Assembly: GCA_020746875.1 (NCBI GenBank)
Contig: JAGTJL010000001.1
Span: forward strand, 1,302,001-1,366,000
Direction of reading: 5' to 3'
Origin: Rhexocercosporidium sp. MPI-PUGE-AT-0058
Lineage: Eukaryota; Ascomycota; Leotiomycetes; Helotiales
DNA: 64,000 nucleotides
A program made the position numbers and the translations under genes. Positions 1 to 12,100 of this stretch are shown here, in pieces. Numbering within the stretch: position 1 is the stretch's first letter; each line of letters starts with the position of its first letter. The notes under the pieces are model-generated. The model was not told where the DNA came from, made no database searches, and worked only from the letters and a program-made list of their open reading frames with translations.

Positions 1-981
1 GATACGAGAAAGGAGAGAATGATGAGTTCTTGAAGCCTATCATTGTTGGCGGCAAAGAGGCGCGTATTAAGGGTAAGAATCTTTTCGGTTCCAGATCTGG
101 TTCATCGCTAATGCTTTCCAGATGGCGATGAGGTGTTCTTCTTCAATTACCGATCTGATCGTGTCCGAGAGATCACTCAATTGCTTGGAGACTTCGATCG
201 TTCTCCATTGGAGGACTTCCCATACCCAAAGAACATCAAACTCACTACCATGACACAGTATAAGCTCGATTATCCCTTCAGGATTGCTTTCAAGCCCCAA
301 CACATGGGTAATGTTCTTGCCGAGACTCTAGGTACTCAGGGAGTGAAGCAAGTTCACGTCGCTGAGACTGAGAAGTACGCTCACGTCACATTCTTCTTCA
401 ACGGTGGTGTCGAGAAGGTTTTCCCTCTTGAGGAGAGAGATGAGTCTCAAGATCTTGTTCCATCTAACAAGAGCGTTGCTACCTACGACAAGGCACCAGA
501 GATGAGTGCTGCTGGCGTCGCTAAGCAAATGAGCAAGCGGATAAAGGAGGGCAAGTTCGAGTTCATCATGAACAACTTTGCTCCACCTGATATGGTTGGT
601 CACACTGGTGTGTACGAGGCAGCCATCATCGGTGTTGCTACCACCGACAAAGCTATCGGAGCCATCTATGAGACTTGCAAGGAGGAGGGTTATATTCTGT
701 TCATCACTTCAGACCATGGGTAAGTCTAGGGGAAATGTGATATTGGGGCTCATGGCTAACTAGTATCCAGCAATGCCGAAGAGATGAAGTTCGCAGACGG
801 CAAGCCAAAGACCTCCCACACCACCAACAAAGTCCCTTTCATCATGGCCAACGCCCCCAAGGGCTGGAGCCTGAAGCAAAGCGATGGAGTCCTCGGCGAT
901 GTCGCACCTACGATCCTCGAGGCTATGGGCTTGACCCAACCCGAGGAAATGACTGGTCACAGTCTCCTCATTAAGAGTTAG
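1..981 (+). CDS. 2,3-bisphosphoglycerate-independent phosphoglycerate mutase, C-terminal part (5' end outside window)
   Basis: Converts 3-phosphoglycerate to 2-phosphoglycerate in glycolysis, in the cytosol, using two metal ions rather than 2,3-BPG. The gene enters the window already in frame (first full codon at 3). Exons are 1-72, 122-719 and 771-981; both introns (73-121 and 720-770) have GT-AG ends and restore conserved protein (RIK|DGDEVFFFNYRSDR and SDHG|NAEEMK). Metal-site residues of the family are visible: the D...H pair in PPDMVGHTGVYEA, the Asp-His pair in TSDHGNAEE, and the His in KTSHTTNKVPF. The phospho-serine region of the N-terminal half lies upstream of the window. The stop is TAG at 979-981. 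Filamentous fungi commonly use this form whereas budding yeast uses the cofactor-dependent enzyme. Family assignment is firm. Confidence 0.95.
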
Positions 982-1961
982 ATCCACCTCGCGTTGATTA
1001 CTGCGTTGCTGCGTTGCTGCGTTGCTAGACACTTGATTTGATCCTATGCATCTCGTACTTCGCGCGTCGTCGTCGTTTTTATTGTGACCCTTTGCATGTT
1101 AGATTGAGAGCAAGGAGACTAAGTGTGACTTTTGGCAGGCAAAAAACGAGCTCATGAGGATTGATTGACTGCTTGACGAAGAGATGACTTGACATGATGG
1201 GTTCAGAGCGTGGGGTGTGGAGTGAGGAGTAGGGTTTGAGAGCGGCAGGTGGGAGGTGTGTGTGTGGATGGCAAAAATGGTGAACGATAAACAACAAGAA
1301 TGTTATCCTTTCGCGTATAAATTCAAGACAAGACCAAGGAAGACTGGAGTATAGACGGGAGAATATACAAATGACTTTCTTCCTATCTCAAGCTACCTAA
1401 TATATCACACCCCTCATACCACCATCCCTCAAGCGGCTTGATATCAACTCCTCCCAAGCTGGATCCTCCTAAAGTGACCCCCTTCGTAGCCTTCCTTTCC
1501 ATTCCCTTCCCTCATCCCAACAAATCCACCTGGTATTTTGCCTGCCCAATAAACGAACGTCCAATACCCAAATAAGGGAAGAAAAACAAGAACAAGAAAC
1601 AAATACATAACGCCATAGATCGACAGGCACACTTCGCTTCCAAGACCACTACACAACACATGATGAGCGAAGCGAGGCGAGGCGATCTCGCTAACTAAGA
1701 AAGATTGATCAAGACTCATTATGATCCACCGTCCCATCCATCCATCCAACCTTCCATTGATCATGCATTAGACAGTTCATCCCTCCAGCCTTCGCATTAC
1801 CAACTGCCAGCCAGCCATCGGCCCTTGGCTCGACTCGGATCGGCCTCCTGCCTCTTTCGAGAGAATGTTTTTGGTTTGAACAAGGAGTTCAAGAACACCG
1901 ATCGGTCATCCCATCTGATCTCATCTCATCCCCCATCACATCCCACAGATAACAGGCTCGC
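982..1961. other. Convergent 3' intergenic region
   Basis: Lies between the stops of two convergent genes, so it should hold both 3' UTRs. I see three tandem copies of TGCGTTGC at 1002-1025 just after the iPGM stop, and TCCA-rich short repeats near 1735-1750. No coding region, RNA gene or clear terminator structure is recognisable. Confidence 0.6.
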
Positions 1962-4004
1962 TCACATCGCCTTCCCAACCCCATTCTTACTACTCGCTTG
2001 ACTACTCTGCCTACTAACCGGCCTCCTCTCTTCCACGCCCTGTCCTGGCCTCCCACTCGTATAATCACCACTCCCACCATTCGAGCTCGCATTCCCCCTC
2101 AGACTACTACTCTGACTTGGGCCCAGATCTGGTCCTGGATCACCCCACTCGCCAAGCGACGAAACGCCACTACTATACTTCGACGTAAACGTCGCATTAC
2201 TGATGATCCTCTGGTTCTGAGCATAAGCTGACGAGCCTAACGTGCCTTCTTTGAGTCCGTTCAAGGGGCTGGGGTAGAGATTCTGGCTCGAATCCCGGGG
2301 TCTCCAGAGCTCCGGACGCTCGAGGTCGAAGGGATCGGAGCGCCCTTTGCCTTTTCGCACGTTGGCGGAGAAGGAGGAGAAGACTGTGTCGCGGTAGCTG
2401 TCGCGGCTGGGTGCTATGGAGGAGGGGTACCGTGGCTGCATGCCGGCTGAGGGTGGACGGTACGTTGATGGTGGTAAGCTGGTGTTGTTGTTGTTGGCGG
2501 TTGGGGCGGCATCGATGGATTGACCGCGAGAGCGACGGATGTCGGCAATGTAGGTGTTGGATTTGGGGATTGTTGGGTTAGGTCGAGACACTGGGTCGGC
2601 GAAGGGGTTGGATCTGGATATGGGATCCGCGAAGGGGTTCGATTTTGCGTTTGCGTTGGGGGGTCTCCATCCTGGTGTTGTGTTGGCATCGGTTGTGGCT
2701 GGTTTCTTGGGATCCGCGAATGGATCTTCGGTTGTGTTGTTGAAGTTCAATCCAAGACTTCCTAGCTGGGCGAGAGATCCTGTGTTGCCTGCTAGAGAGG
2801 CCCTTCTTCGCTCAGCTTGAATCTGGAGATCTCTATCGTCCATTCCTAGGAGTTGCGAGAAATCAGGTGAGCCGCTTTCAATGGCTCGCTTCTCGGTCAT
2901 GCCGCGTGCTGCAGCAAAGGGATCTGCTGGTTCGGACTTCTTCGCCCATCCGAAAGGCGTCTTTTCTCTTAGGCGCTCTAACCAGTCTGTTGCTTTCTCC
3001 TTGATGGTGATGCGAGCTGGGTTCGAGAGAGTCGAGTTGTTCCTGCTGTGTTGCGGGATTGGTCCGTCTAGGAACTGAGAATTGCCTCTGTTGAGGTTGA
3101 CGCTTGGAGTGTCGCTTCTTTCGCGTACGACCTTTGACTTCAGTGAAGCTGCAACAGCAAATATTCCAGCCTTCATGTCCGACCCTACATCTCGCACTCG
3201 ATCCGTTCGGTACCCAAGCTCCGTTCTCCATTTGTTGCCTCGTCCGCTGGGCCCTACGGATTGATTATCTGCTTCGTAGAATGAGCTTCGTCGTCCGGTG
3301 GTCAATGGTGTGAGAAGTGACTCTCTGGTCTTCCGTTTCCTCCTGAAGAACCAAAATAAAAGCGCAACTACCGCGATGAGCGCCATGGATCCCAATACTC
3401 CTCCAACAACCGGCGCAGTCGTGAGTTTTGGTTGAGAAGAGATGCCAGAAGATGCTGATGACTCCTCTGGTTGTGTCGAGGATGTTGCTAATATAGGAGG
3501 TGAGGAAGTTGTCCCGGACGGGGTTGAAGAATCGACTCCATTGTTCTCTCCTGTGACCGGCGTCGGTGAAGCATGGACTTCGCTCTGAGCAACTGCTAGT
3601 GGTGTACTAGATGAAGTTGTAGGAGTCGTCGATTTAGAAGCCGCGATCGCGGAAGTGATAATTCTGGAACTTGTAGTAGGGCTTTGAACTGGAGTCGTAA
3701 CAACCACTGGTAGAACTGCACTGGAACTTGGGGTGCTAGCTATAATTTCTATTGGTGTTGTGGATGTAGTAGCTGGCGGATCTGTGTCTGCTATGGTATC
3801 TTGCAGCACTGACGTCGCCAAAGTTGTCGGTACGGCAGCTGGAGTTGTAGAAGCAGCGACTTGTGTAGTCGTCGTCGGCGGTTGCGCTGCTGCTGCTGTC
3901 GCCAGACTTCCCGTCAGAGTGGTGAGAGAGCGTGGCACGGCTGTACATCGCTGGCCGTCTATGGTCGTAATGGAAAATCCTGCCGGCAGGTTCGGGCTCG
4001 ACAT
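1962..4004 (-). CDS. Ser/Thr-rich single-pass membrane protein with NPFxD-type endocytic motifs
   Basis: Intronless, 680 aa, starting at ATG 4004. Residues about 21-200 are dominated by Ser, Thr, Pro and Ala, as in O-mannosylated ectodomains. A hydrophobic segment at about 201-220 (GGVLGSMALIAVVALLFWFF) is followed by RRKRK, which fits a cytosolic tail by the positive-inside rule. There is no cleavable signal peptide; the first hydrophobic stretch is the membrane segment itself, so it would be a signal-anchor protein. The 460-residue tail has DPFAD at 427-431 and NPFAD at 456-460 and 466-470. NPFxD is the sorting signal bound by the Sla1 SHD1 domain in yeast and occurs in Wsc1 and Kex2. The layout resembles wall-stress sensors (Wsc/Mid2), but no WSC cysteine domain is present. 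A surface-sensor role is inferred; no named family was recognised. Confidence 0.8.
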   Translation of the reverse strand: MSSPNLPAGFSITTIDGQRCTAVPRSLTTLTGSLATAAAAQPPTTTTQVAASTTPAAVPTTLATSVLQDTIADTDPPATTSTTPIEIIASTPSSSAVLPVVVTTPVQSPTTSSRIITSAIAASKSTTPTTSSSTPLAVAQSEVHASPTPVTGENNGVDSSTPSGTTSSPPILATSSTQPEESSASSGISSQPKLTTAPVVGGVLGSMALIAVVALLFWFFRRKRKTRESLLTPLTTGRRSSFYEADNQSVGPSGRGNKWRTELGYRTDRVRDVGSDMKAGIFAVAASLKSKVVRERSDTPSVNLNRGNSQFLDGPIPQHSRNNSTLSNPARITIKEKATDWLERLREKTPFGWAKKSEPADPFAAARGMTEKRAIESGSPDFSQLLGMDDRDLQIQAERRRASLAGNTGSLAQLGSLGLNFNNTTEDPFADPKKPATTDANTTPGWRPPNANAKSNPFADPISRSNPFADPVSRPNPTIPKSNTYIADIRRSRGQSIDAAPTANNNNTSLPPSTYRPPSAGMQPRYPSSIAPSRDSYRDTVFSSFSANVRKGKGRSDPFDLERPELWRPRDSSQNLYPSPLNGLKEGTLGSSAYAQNQRIISNATFTSKYSSGVSSLGEWGDPGPDLGPSQSSSLRGNASSNGGSGDYTSGRPGQGVEERRPVSRQSSQASSKNGVGKAM

Positions 4005-7000
4005 GATGCGATAATGAAAAGCGACACCAGTCGCTGGTAGAAGGAATGTATATCAAATTGAAATCGATTCAAAAGCAAGCATAGCAAGCAAGAAGGAGAA
4101 GAAGAAAGTAACGATCACAGAGGCTCCCAGGCCATCAGTTCTCCACCCCAACCATGATGTTGAAAATGTTTGCGCGAAAGTAAGTCGGTCAGACAGAAAA
4201 GAACAGAAGTCAAAAAGTAAGGTTAGGTCTGCAAGTCAGGTTAGGTTGGTAAGGAGGAAAACGACGACAACGGAAAGCGGGCAGAAACCATGATCTCCAT
4301 CCTCAAACGTCAGTGTTCTGAGGTGAGTCTGGAGTGAGCGACGGTTAATTAAGAAGTGAGGATGCGAGACCAGGGTGATGGCTGTATAGAGTTTCAGCCC
4401 ATGCCCTGAGACGTGAAGTGCCGCAAAGGGGGGTTGCTCAGGGGTTGTTGCTTCGCTTAGCGAGGGGGCATTTGCGCGCGTGAGAAGACTGAGAGAGAGT
4501 GACAGACCAACTCCACACTCAACAATGCCATGGAACACATGGAGGTTTGATATGAGGCCCGCTGTTGCTTTCCACCATGTTATATTCCGACATCCATGGC
4601 GATCCGGAAGAGATGCTGCCTGCCGCTGTTTATATGGAATGTAGGGTTTGCGGAGAAATGTTTGCTTCTTATAAAGTTACTCCGTATGTACAGAGTTTGT
4701 CTGCCTCGTCCTGGAGGCGTAACAGACATGGGGGGTGGTCATTGGCCACAAGGGACGGAAAAGGAGGGGAGATGAGGGGTTCTCCCCAAAGAAGACATCT
4801 CACTGACATAAACAGTCCAAGCCACCCTCTATTTCGGACTCCCAAGCCGCGCGCGACCCTTGGCGTTTAGAAATGCCATCTTCAGGCCAGAGGTCTGATA
4901 GTGGTGATGATGACAGCAATTTAGTTTGAATTGGACATGCTGATGACAACAGCATATTTTCTTTTACACGAATTAACTGCCAAGGCAATTTCTCACAAAA
5001 TGGGAAATTCAGGAAGTAATGTCTCGGATCTGTGTATTTTGGCATAGAGTACCGACGAGTGTGCCAGCTCTTTGACCTTTGACCTGGAGGTTATGTCAAC
5101 TTTTCATGACTTCTGTCTGATGTGTCATCTGAAGGTTCATGGAAGGTATCGAATGGGAGTTCCCTGGCAATTGTCAGTTTCTCGCCACTTGATCACATGC
5201 CAGCAGTACTCACAGGCAGAACGAAGTTTATAATTTGTAGCTTCGAAGAATGTCCCCAACTACTGAAACGGCGAGAGACCATTCTCGGGAAACAATATTT
5301 AGAGAGGTTCACGAAGCCTAGCTACACTATAAGTATAAGGCTGAATTCCTGAGTTCCATCCCTGAGTAATGCCTGGCATACATATCTCTTCCCTTTGATA
5401 CAGGGAGCTAGACATATCGCCTTGGCAGAGAGTAATAAGATCTTACTTCCAATACCAACCCTGGATTCCAACCCTAAGCTCCTTCACGAGGGTCGTTGCC
5501 ACATCCTATAATAGTGGTGAAGTTGAGTCTCCCTATACACTTCCCATTATCGGCACTTTGCCGGTAGGTTTCGTAGAACTACATACAGCAGTTCCTTTCC
5601 CACATGGGTACCCTCGTCTGTTGTAGAGTTCTTCATGCATTTGGTAACTTGACGCCACCACAACGTCTAGAGTCCGTGAGGTTGTTTATTAGTTGGGACG
5701 ACTTCTTGTGTAGATTGAGATAAATTTCTCTGCGTGAAGCCACGCTCCAGCTTACTGGCACGCGTTGAGGAAAGTGGCAGAGAGACAGAGGGAGGAAAGC
5801 GTATCCGTAGACCTCATCCAGCTATGCTATCACAAGTTCATGGGAAGTCCCAAGCACCGTGTTCTTTAGACTTCTAAGTTGCAAACAACAATCGGAACAT
5901 CACGTTAAGGTTAAACTCGTTTCCTCTTAAACTGTGGGCTATGGGCTTTGGCTCCTACAGGCAAACAAACAGACATACTTAGTCCGAACAGAGAAGGGAT
6001 TTAGATTTCGGATGCTGACTCCTGAGACAGCTGGGAAGAGCCACGACATGACATGGCCAGACCTGCCGAGTTCCCTCTAAGTACAGACCGAAGGGACCGA
6101 CGCAACCAGAAGTGGGATAAATGGGAAGGAGAAGAAACGAAGACAAATAAAAGACGAACATGCATCCGAAGAACTTCTGGAGCATCTGCAGGATAGAAAA
6201 TTAATATACGTGAAGCTGGCACAAGCCGGATGGTAGTCTGCTATGATGCATGCATTTCACATTTCATGGGATGGATCGTGGCCGCTCTGCTGGAGGCTGC
6301 GACGGGAAATCGGCCATCCGAATACTCAGCAGCAGCGGGCATGCATCGGGATACTGACGAGATGGGATCTGCAAAGGTATATAGAGGCGGAAGAGAAGGG
6401 GAGAGGATAGTTGTGACTTGTGACTTGTGACTTGTGACTTGTAAGGCGGAGATGGAGGTAGAATAGAGACTGGGACGGAGACGTGCATCGGCGATGCGCA
6501 TAGCTGCATAATGAGCCGAGCGTTCGAGTGCCAGAGTGTGCTTTTATCCGCACCAAGCTGCAACAATTATCAATGCTTGCTGATTGCATACTTTCGTACT
6601 GTACTGGACAGCGACATTGTTGGTAACCAGAAAGAAACCTTAGAACGTTCCCAACTTCATCTCCAACCCGCCACGATCGCGCATCTCTACTGCACCCATC
6701 TCACTCACCCCCACCTCACACAGCATCGCGTCAAGAGCTGATTTACTGGCAATGGTATAACTAGCATCACATTTGTCACCACCACTCTGCACTCACCGCG
6801 TGCTCCCTTCATCAAAGACCAGTGACCACTAGTGCCACACACCGCGGACACTCTGGGGGGACATTGAAGCTAAACAGAAGACGACATGTTCGCCGCTTTT
6901 GGAAACATCGGTATGCAAATTACTATGCTTTCAACTACGATATATATCCAGCTCGCCAGATCACGGTCTTTCGCTCCGTGCCGTCTGCTGCTTTCCTTCC

Positions 7001-7592
7001 TGTCTTCACTCTTATGTACTCCGTACTGCATTAGAAGCCAAGATTGAAACAAATGTTTCTATGGCTGGCTGTCACTCTGTTGAAACCACAGGCCACCTAG
7101 GCATTCTAGGCACAAGTGTGTACAGTATGCATAAGCACGATCGATGTGTCAGGCAGGCTATTCATGCTGATTGTAGCATCGACACCTGCCAGACTATGCG
7201 TTGCGAATACTTTCCCCAAACATGCATTGCTCTCAGACACCTGTCAGAGTAGACTTATCAATCCGTCCAATCCAACCCTTCCGCGTTTCAGACCTCATTT
7301 CTTTCGGCAATTGTAAAGCTTAGCATTCCTCTTCTGGCTGGCGGAGTTCTCTATTTTCAAAGACAAACTTCTCACGTGTGGCTCTCAAACAGGCGTTCTC
7401 CCACCTCCTTCAACAGACACAACACCACGGGTTATCCCCGCTCCGACACCCGTCAGGTTCCCTCAATGCTCGCCACAATCAGACGAGAAGGTCTCTCGAA
7501 CACGGGGAGGCATCTCGCTAGTCAACCTCCTACAGACTATCCACAGGCCGACTGATCTCAGACTCTCTCATCTGGAAGCTGTTGGAGTCCAC
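4005..7592. other. Long divergent intergenic region, no recognisable gene
   Basis: Separates the divergent genes starting at 4004 and near 7593, so both promoters should lie here. All open frames are short (about 100 codons or less), overlap on both strands and show no familiar protein. A four-copy TGTGACT heptamer occurs at 6412-6439 and a CACGTG E-box at 7373-7378. I saw no transposase remnant or tRNA-like B box. Confidence 0.5.
6412..6439. repeat. TGTGACT heptamer, four perfect tandem copies
   Basis: Four uninterrupted copies of the 7-base unit are followed by a decaying fifth (TGTAAGG). It lies in a non-coding interval about 1.15 kb upstream of the orphan ORF at 7593. It looks like a simple minisatellite; no function is visible. 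Confidence 0.9.
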
Positions 7593-9119
7593 GTGATCTC
7601 AGATGTATCACCACGAGACCTCCTCCCAGACGCCAGCTACCTACCTCCACTTGAGAAGTGGAATGCGATAGCACAGGAGGATCTACTAGAAGCCAATGAA
7701 GCTACACGGCAACCTCTTAGCAATGGTCACCTCTCACCAGGCGTCCAAACTTACCGAGAACGCCAAAAGGAACTCCTCACAGACAACACAGCAGCCTTCA
7801 GGACAATCCGACGAATCCCAGCTCCAACAGGAGAGACAGCCGCCCGCCTAGGAAACGCCTATGAGTTCTTCAAGAACCTCGAATTCTTCTCTGGCTACTG
7901 GCCCGACACATCCCTCCCTCCCAAACCAGACCCATCAGACGCAGAGTCAAAATCAACAACCGACTCGACCGCTGAAGGAGAAGAGAAGGCAGTCGTCCCA
8001 ACCCACATGCAGACCCACGTCCCCAACGGCAACGGTGCCCAGCTCCCCCCAGACTACCGCCAAAACCTCCTCACCGCATTCGTCAAACTCGTCGCCTACG
8101 ATTTCGGCTGCAACGTCTCCTTTCCACGCACAGAACCGCGTTTACACCTCACGCCGTCCCCCTCCCCACCCCCAAAACCAACCCCTCCCCCTTCCTACTT
8201 CAACTCCTCCGTGTCTTTCGTCTACCGTACTCCGGTCGAACGCTCCGCTGCCCGAGCGGGTATAGTAGAAGGACCAGTTGCGACACTCTCCGCGCGCGCA
8301 AGCACAGTCTTCAGCAACCCATCCGACGAGCTCCTCGATCTAACACGTGAAGTCGTCGGCATTCTCCTCACGGCTCAACATCGCTCCCGGGAAGGAAAGA
8401 CAGAGAAACGTTTCGGCGACGGGAAATGGTGGACCACCACCCCGCGCTGGGGAGGAGGACCAGGTGGAGCGATCGGACGAGAAGGCGATAGGCCTGAGGA
8501 GGTAGCTGTTGCATTGGCTGCGGGCATTACAGAGAAACTCCCTCCTTCTTCTAAACCTACTGCTACCGCAACCTCTTCTTCGTCTTCTTCGACTAGAGAA
8601 GTAGAAGAAGCACCAGGCGTCAAAATGGCCAATGAAGTCAAGCGCCAAATCGGCGGCCTGAACGGACCCAGCCCTCCAAAACGTAGCAAGAAGGGCAGCA
8701 AAGAAAGCGCCATGCTAGCCATCTATGAGAACTACCGTAAGATGAGCCCACCCTCCGCAACCTGGGACCGCAAAGCACGGTACTCTGCTATTGGGAAAGT
8801 GCCCGGTGCCGGGTATGATGATGTGTTCTTGATGAGTGCGTTGAATCATCACGTTTGTGTTGTGAGGGCGAGGGTCAGTAGGGCGTTGTTGAGTGTGCTG
8901 GAGGGGGGAGCGGAGGAGGAGTGGGAGAGGCTGGTGGTGTGGAGGTCGAGGTGGTGGGATCTTTATTTGAAGGAGGAGAGGGTTGAGGCGATGGGATGTG
9001 TGTGGGGGGTTATGGCTTGGTTGATGAGGAAGGTCGAGGTTGAGGTTGAGGGTGAGGGTGAGGAGGGAGCTGGTGCTGAGGAGGGAGATGGGCTGGTGGA
9101 GAAGATGGATTTGAGTTAG
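7593..9119 (+). CDS. Hypothetical protein, about 500 aa (5' end uncertain)
   Basis: A long open frame with convincing protein character but no family I recognise. The frame opens at 7593 with GTG, not ATG, and the first in-frame ATG is about 140 codons in, so the true start is probably in an upstream exon. One in-phase possibility is ATG 7466, a weak GTCTCT donor at 7491 and the CAG acceptor ending at 7602; this is a guess. Visible regions: an ordered N-terminal part including NAYEFFKNLEFFSGYW; a Pro/Ser-rich linker; GKWWTTTPRWGGG in mid-protein; a Ser/Thr/Glu-rich linker; an ordered C-terminal part including WDRKARYSAIGKVPG and SRALLSVLEGG with many Trp residues; and an acidic low-complexity tail of GEGEE/VEVE repeats. 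No signal peptide or membrane segment is seen. Confidence 0.6.
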   Translation: MISDVSPRDLLPDASYLPPLEKWNAIAQEDLLEANEATRQPLSNGHLSPGVQTYRERQKELLTDNTAAFRTIRRIPAPTGETAARLGNAYEFFKNLEFFSGYWPDTSLPPKPDPSDAESKSTTDSTAEGEEKAVVPTHMQTHVPNGNGAQLPPDYRQNLLTAFVKLVAYDFGCNVSFPRTEPRLHLTPSPSPPPKPTPPPSYFNSSVSFVYRTPVERSAARAGIVEGPVATLSARASTVFSNPSDELLDLTREVVGILLTAQHRSREGKTEKRFGDGKWWTTTPRWGGGPGGAIGREGDRPEEVAVALAAGITEKLPPSSKPTATATSSSSSSTREVEEAPGVKMANEVKRQIGGLNGPSPPKRSKKGSKESAMLAIYENYRKMSPPSATWDRKARYSAIGKVPGAGYDDVFLMSALNHHVCVVRARVSRALLSVLEGGAEEEWERLVVWRSRWWDLYLKEERVEAMGCVWGVMAWLMRKVEVEVEGEGEEGAGAEEGDGLVEKMDLS

Positions 9120-12100
9120 ATGGTTTCGAGGGGTGGGATTGGGATAAAAAATGATTGTTATGAGAGATGATTCGGGATGCGATATCGACATGGGACAGAG
9201 GGTAAAGCATAACAAATCGTGGATTTTGTTCATAGATTGGTTGATAGGAGGTTCTTAAATTGTAGAGTCAAGAGTCTCGACACGCATGAGTGGATGGATG
9301 GATCCATAGATTGATAGATGACCTAAATTCAACTCCTCTAAACAGAATCTCGGTGTTACCTGGTGAGAATGATAGACATTGCTTGAAACATGCGCAGTAA
9401 GCAAGTCCTGATATGGATTATGTATGTGTCATTTTGAGAGACACTTGGTTCTACTTACTCCCGTTTGAACAATGAATACCGAGGGGAACCAATTTCCGGG
9501 GAGTAAGTGCGGTATTGGTCTTGAGATCCTGGAGTATCAAGAATTAGGGGGTATTGAGACGGTAAATATTCTGCCTTGTCAGATGAAGTGGTCGCCTGTT
9601 CAGTATTGCAGACTGATCTGGGGACGGATTTAGTTCAAGATCCCCCATCTTGCCGCTGTTCATAGTCAATATAAGTCACCAATAAACAGAAACGTTGATG
9701 AGTAGTCTAACATTCTAGCTTAACAAGCCGCAGGTAACCTACTGAGCTCCGAAATCAGTCGGAAACTGAAATGTGTCTTTTGAGGAACGATAGCACAATG
9801 AGAAAGCTAGATTAGCCTGGATCCATTTGACAGTTCGATGAAACTGAAAGAATGGAGTTCCGGAGCTGTGTTGAACGGTACTGGTCGAGGACACGAAATA
9901 AAAATAGAAAGATCTTGATACAGAGAAAGCTATGTTCAGCAATGAGTGAAAAGAGTAAATGCTCGCTGTTCCAGACCAAGAAATCATTTGCTGTGGCATT
10001 GAATTCAGAGGAGACAGAATAGGACTTCGAGCTCATACCCTCAGCAGACAGCCATTTATTGAGGTGATTGGATCCTGTGGAGAGGGCCATGGTGGCCATT
10101 GTCCCATATCGAGAGAGAGCCTTTGACACCTATCGCCTAACCAGTTCGTTTTAAATTTATGTCGATGTATTGTTTGGTTGGACTTGTGGAAACGAAGGAA
10201 CATTGTGGGACTCATAGGGGCTAGTCTTGCTCAGCTTTGAACTTCTATATCACTGATCGGGAGTCAGGAGATCGAATCAGCAGACACATGTTCTGGACTT
10301 CCATATCGAATGCTATAATTATGCCAGGATAACAACCAGTTATAAACCTGTTCCACAACTTTGTGGAGGAGAATGAATGATTGGAAGTTGGCCTTATGAC
10401 TTTGGATCCAATCAGTAGAGTAGAATCAACACATAATTTTTTGGTTCAGCGCTTGGATAAAGACGAAGTGGGAATTCTGCCAGCAATACTGATATCAGTC
10501 TGGAACTTTGCAAACAGTACTGATGTTGTCAACGACCACTCAAAACTGAAGTTTGACTTTCTCCTCTAGAACAGAAGCTGCTGAAAGAAGAAGCACCAGC
10601 CACAACTCGTGCCAGCTTGCAATGTAAATAGATGTGGGCGAAGACCTAGCCAAAACAGCCAGTCAAGACCGAGGATAGCAGCGCGAAGTTGTGGAAAGGC
10701 TGTGCCACAGCCATAGCTGATATAAGAACAGCAAAGTTCCAAGAGACCTTGGGGTAGCTGCACTTTGGTACGGACCGACTCATGCTGACGAGGGGTAGCC
10801 GCTTCAATTAAGCATAAAGCTCGGATTGCAAGTGATACTCCTTCGGAGCGAACTCATTGGGCCTCTATTTTGGATGGTTGCGCTTACAGCCGCAACATGG
10901 GTAAGACTGAGAGGAGAGGTTGTTCTGATCTGATCTTTGGTATGATGGCATGCATGCAAGGACCGTTGAGATGAGGAAACTTTAGCCACAGGGTGTTATG
11001 CAGTCGGCAGCTCCATTGGACAAAGTGGGCGTCGAGAAGAGAGCTGATGAGCAAGGACCAAGCTTTGTCCAACAGTACCGACCAGTCTCCACCGTAAGAG
11101 AAGAAAAGAGGCTGTTTGTTGACCTGCAGCCCTGTGGTAGAGCATAGCCACATACTTAACTTGCATGCATATGACGGTGTGAGATCTGTGGATATCTGCA
11201 GGATGAGATCTGTGTGGGTGGGTTTTCACCGATTTTCTGGAGACGAAGAGGTCGGCATGGTAGCGAAGTATCTCGTTCCCTAGGGCTTACTTTGAAATAT
11301 TCTTCTGATGGTGACGGATCTCGACAGATGTGGCTTCTCTCGATGGCTGAGAGATCGGCAAGGCCTCGATTGGCTCTCATGAAACCGAGAGAAGCTTGAG
11401 AATTGCTATACTGATTGAGAACAGTATTAAGTAGAGTATAGAAGTGTAAGGCGTATGTGACAACCTAGAAAGTATTATCAAATCAACAAGAAATTTGACC
11501 AGGAAAAAACTTCATCGGTCCGGTTGAATACTTCTTCGATGCTCAATTGAGAGGTTTAGGCAGCAGCTTACAGTCCCTGAGACTGAATAAATTGAGAAGA
11601 AAATACAAGCAGACTGCCGGATTTGGGTCGAAGTCGCAGAAAATCTTACGTGAATGTGACGTACAGCCCTTTACCGTCGAAGCCAAGAACCTGGGGAACC
11701 GGGTGTCTGTGAGTTTACCGTCCATTGAATGCTTCTAATTCGATCGCTAGAAGGAATGTATGAGTTTCGATATGCATACTGCGGTGACGAAGACTTGTGG
11801 TTCGAGGAGAGCGTCATCCAGTAAGATTGCGAAATTGTTGGACTGCGCAGGAGGTGTTGTTGTTCTGCATGCGGCTACAGTAGTGTAATCTGCCACATCG
11901 TGGCTCTTCTCCCGTCTCCCTGTCCCCCAACTGCAGGGCCGACAAATCAACATCCCTCGGTAAAGCGCCTCCATGCAGAACCACGCAGAGAACTTCCAAT
12001 CTACGCAAGCCACCAAAGTGACCATTTCGGCCGCTCCGTCCAGATATCAAAATTTGCGTCTCTCCACCTCTGCACAGTCCTATCGCGCGGCCAGCAAACC

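Noticed and set aside
4895..4945. GTGATGATGA followed by CTGA, a possible box C/D snoRNA
   Set aside because: Only about 35 bases separate the boxes and there is no terminal stem.
7370..7600. CACGTG motifs at several promoters as a shared regulon signal
   Set aside because: The number seen across the window is not above the random expectation for a six-base word, and some lie in introns or coding sequence.
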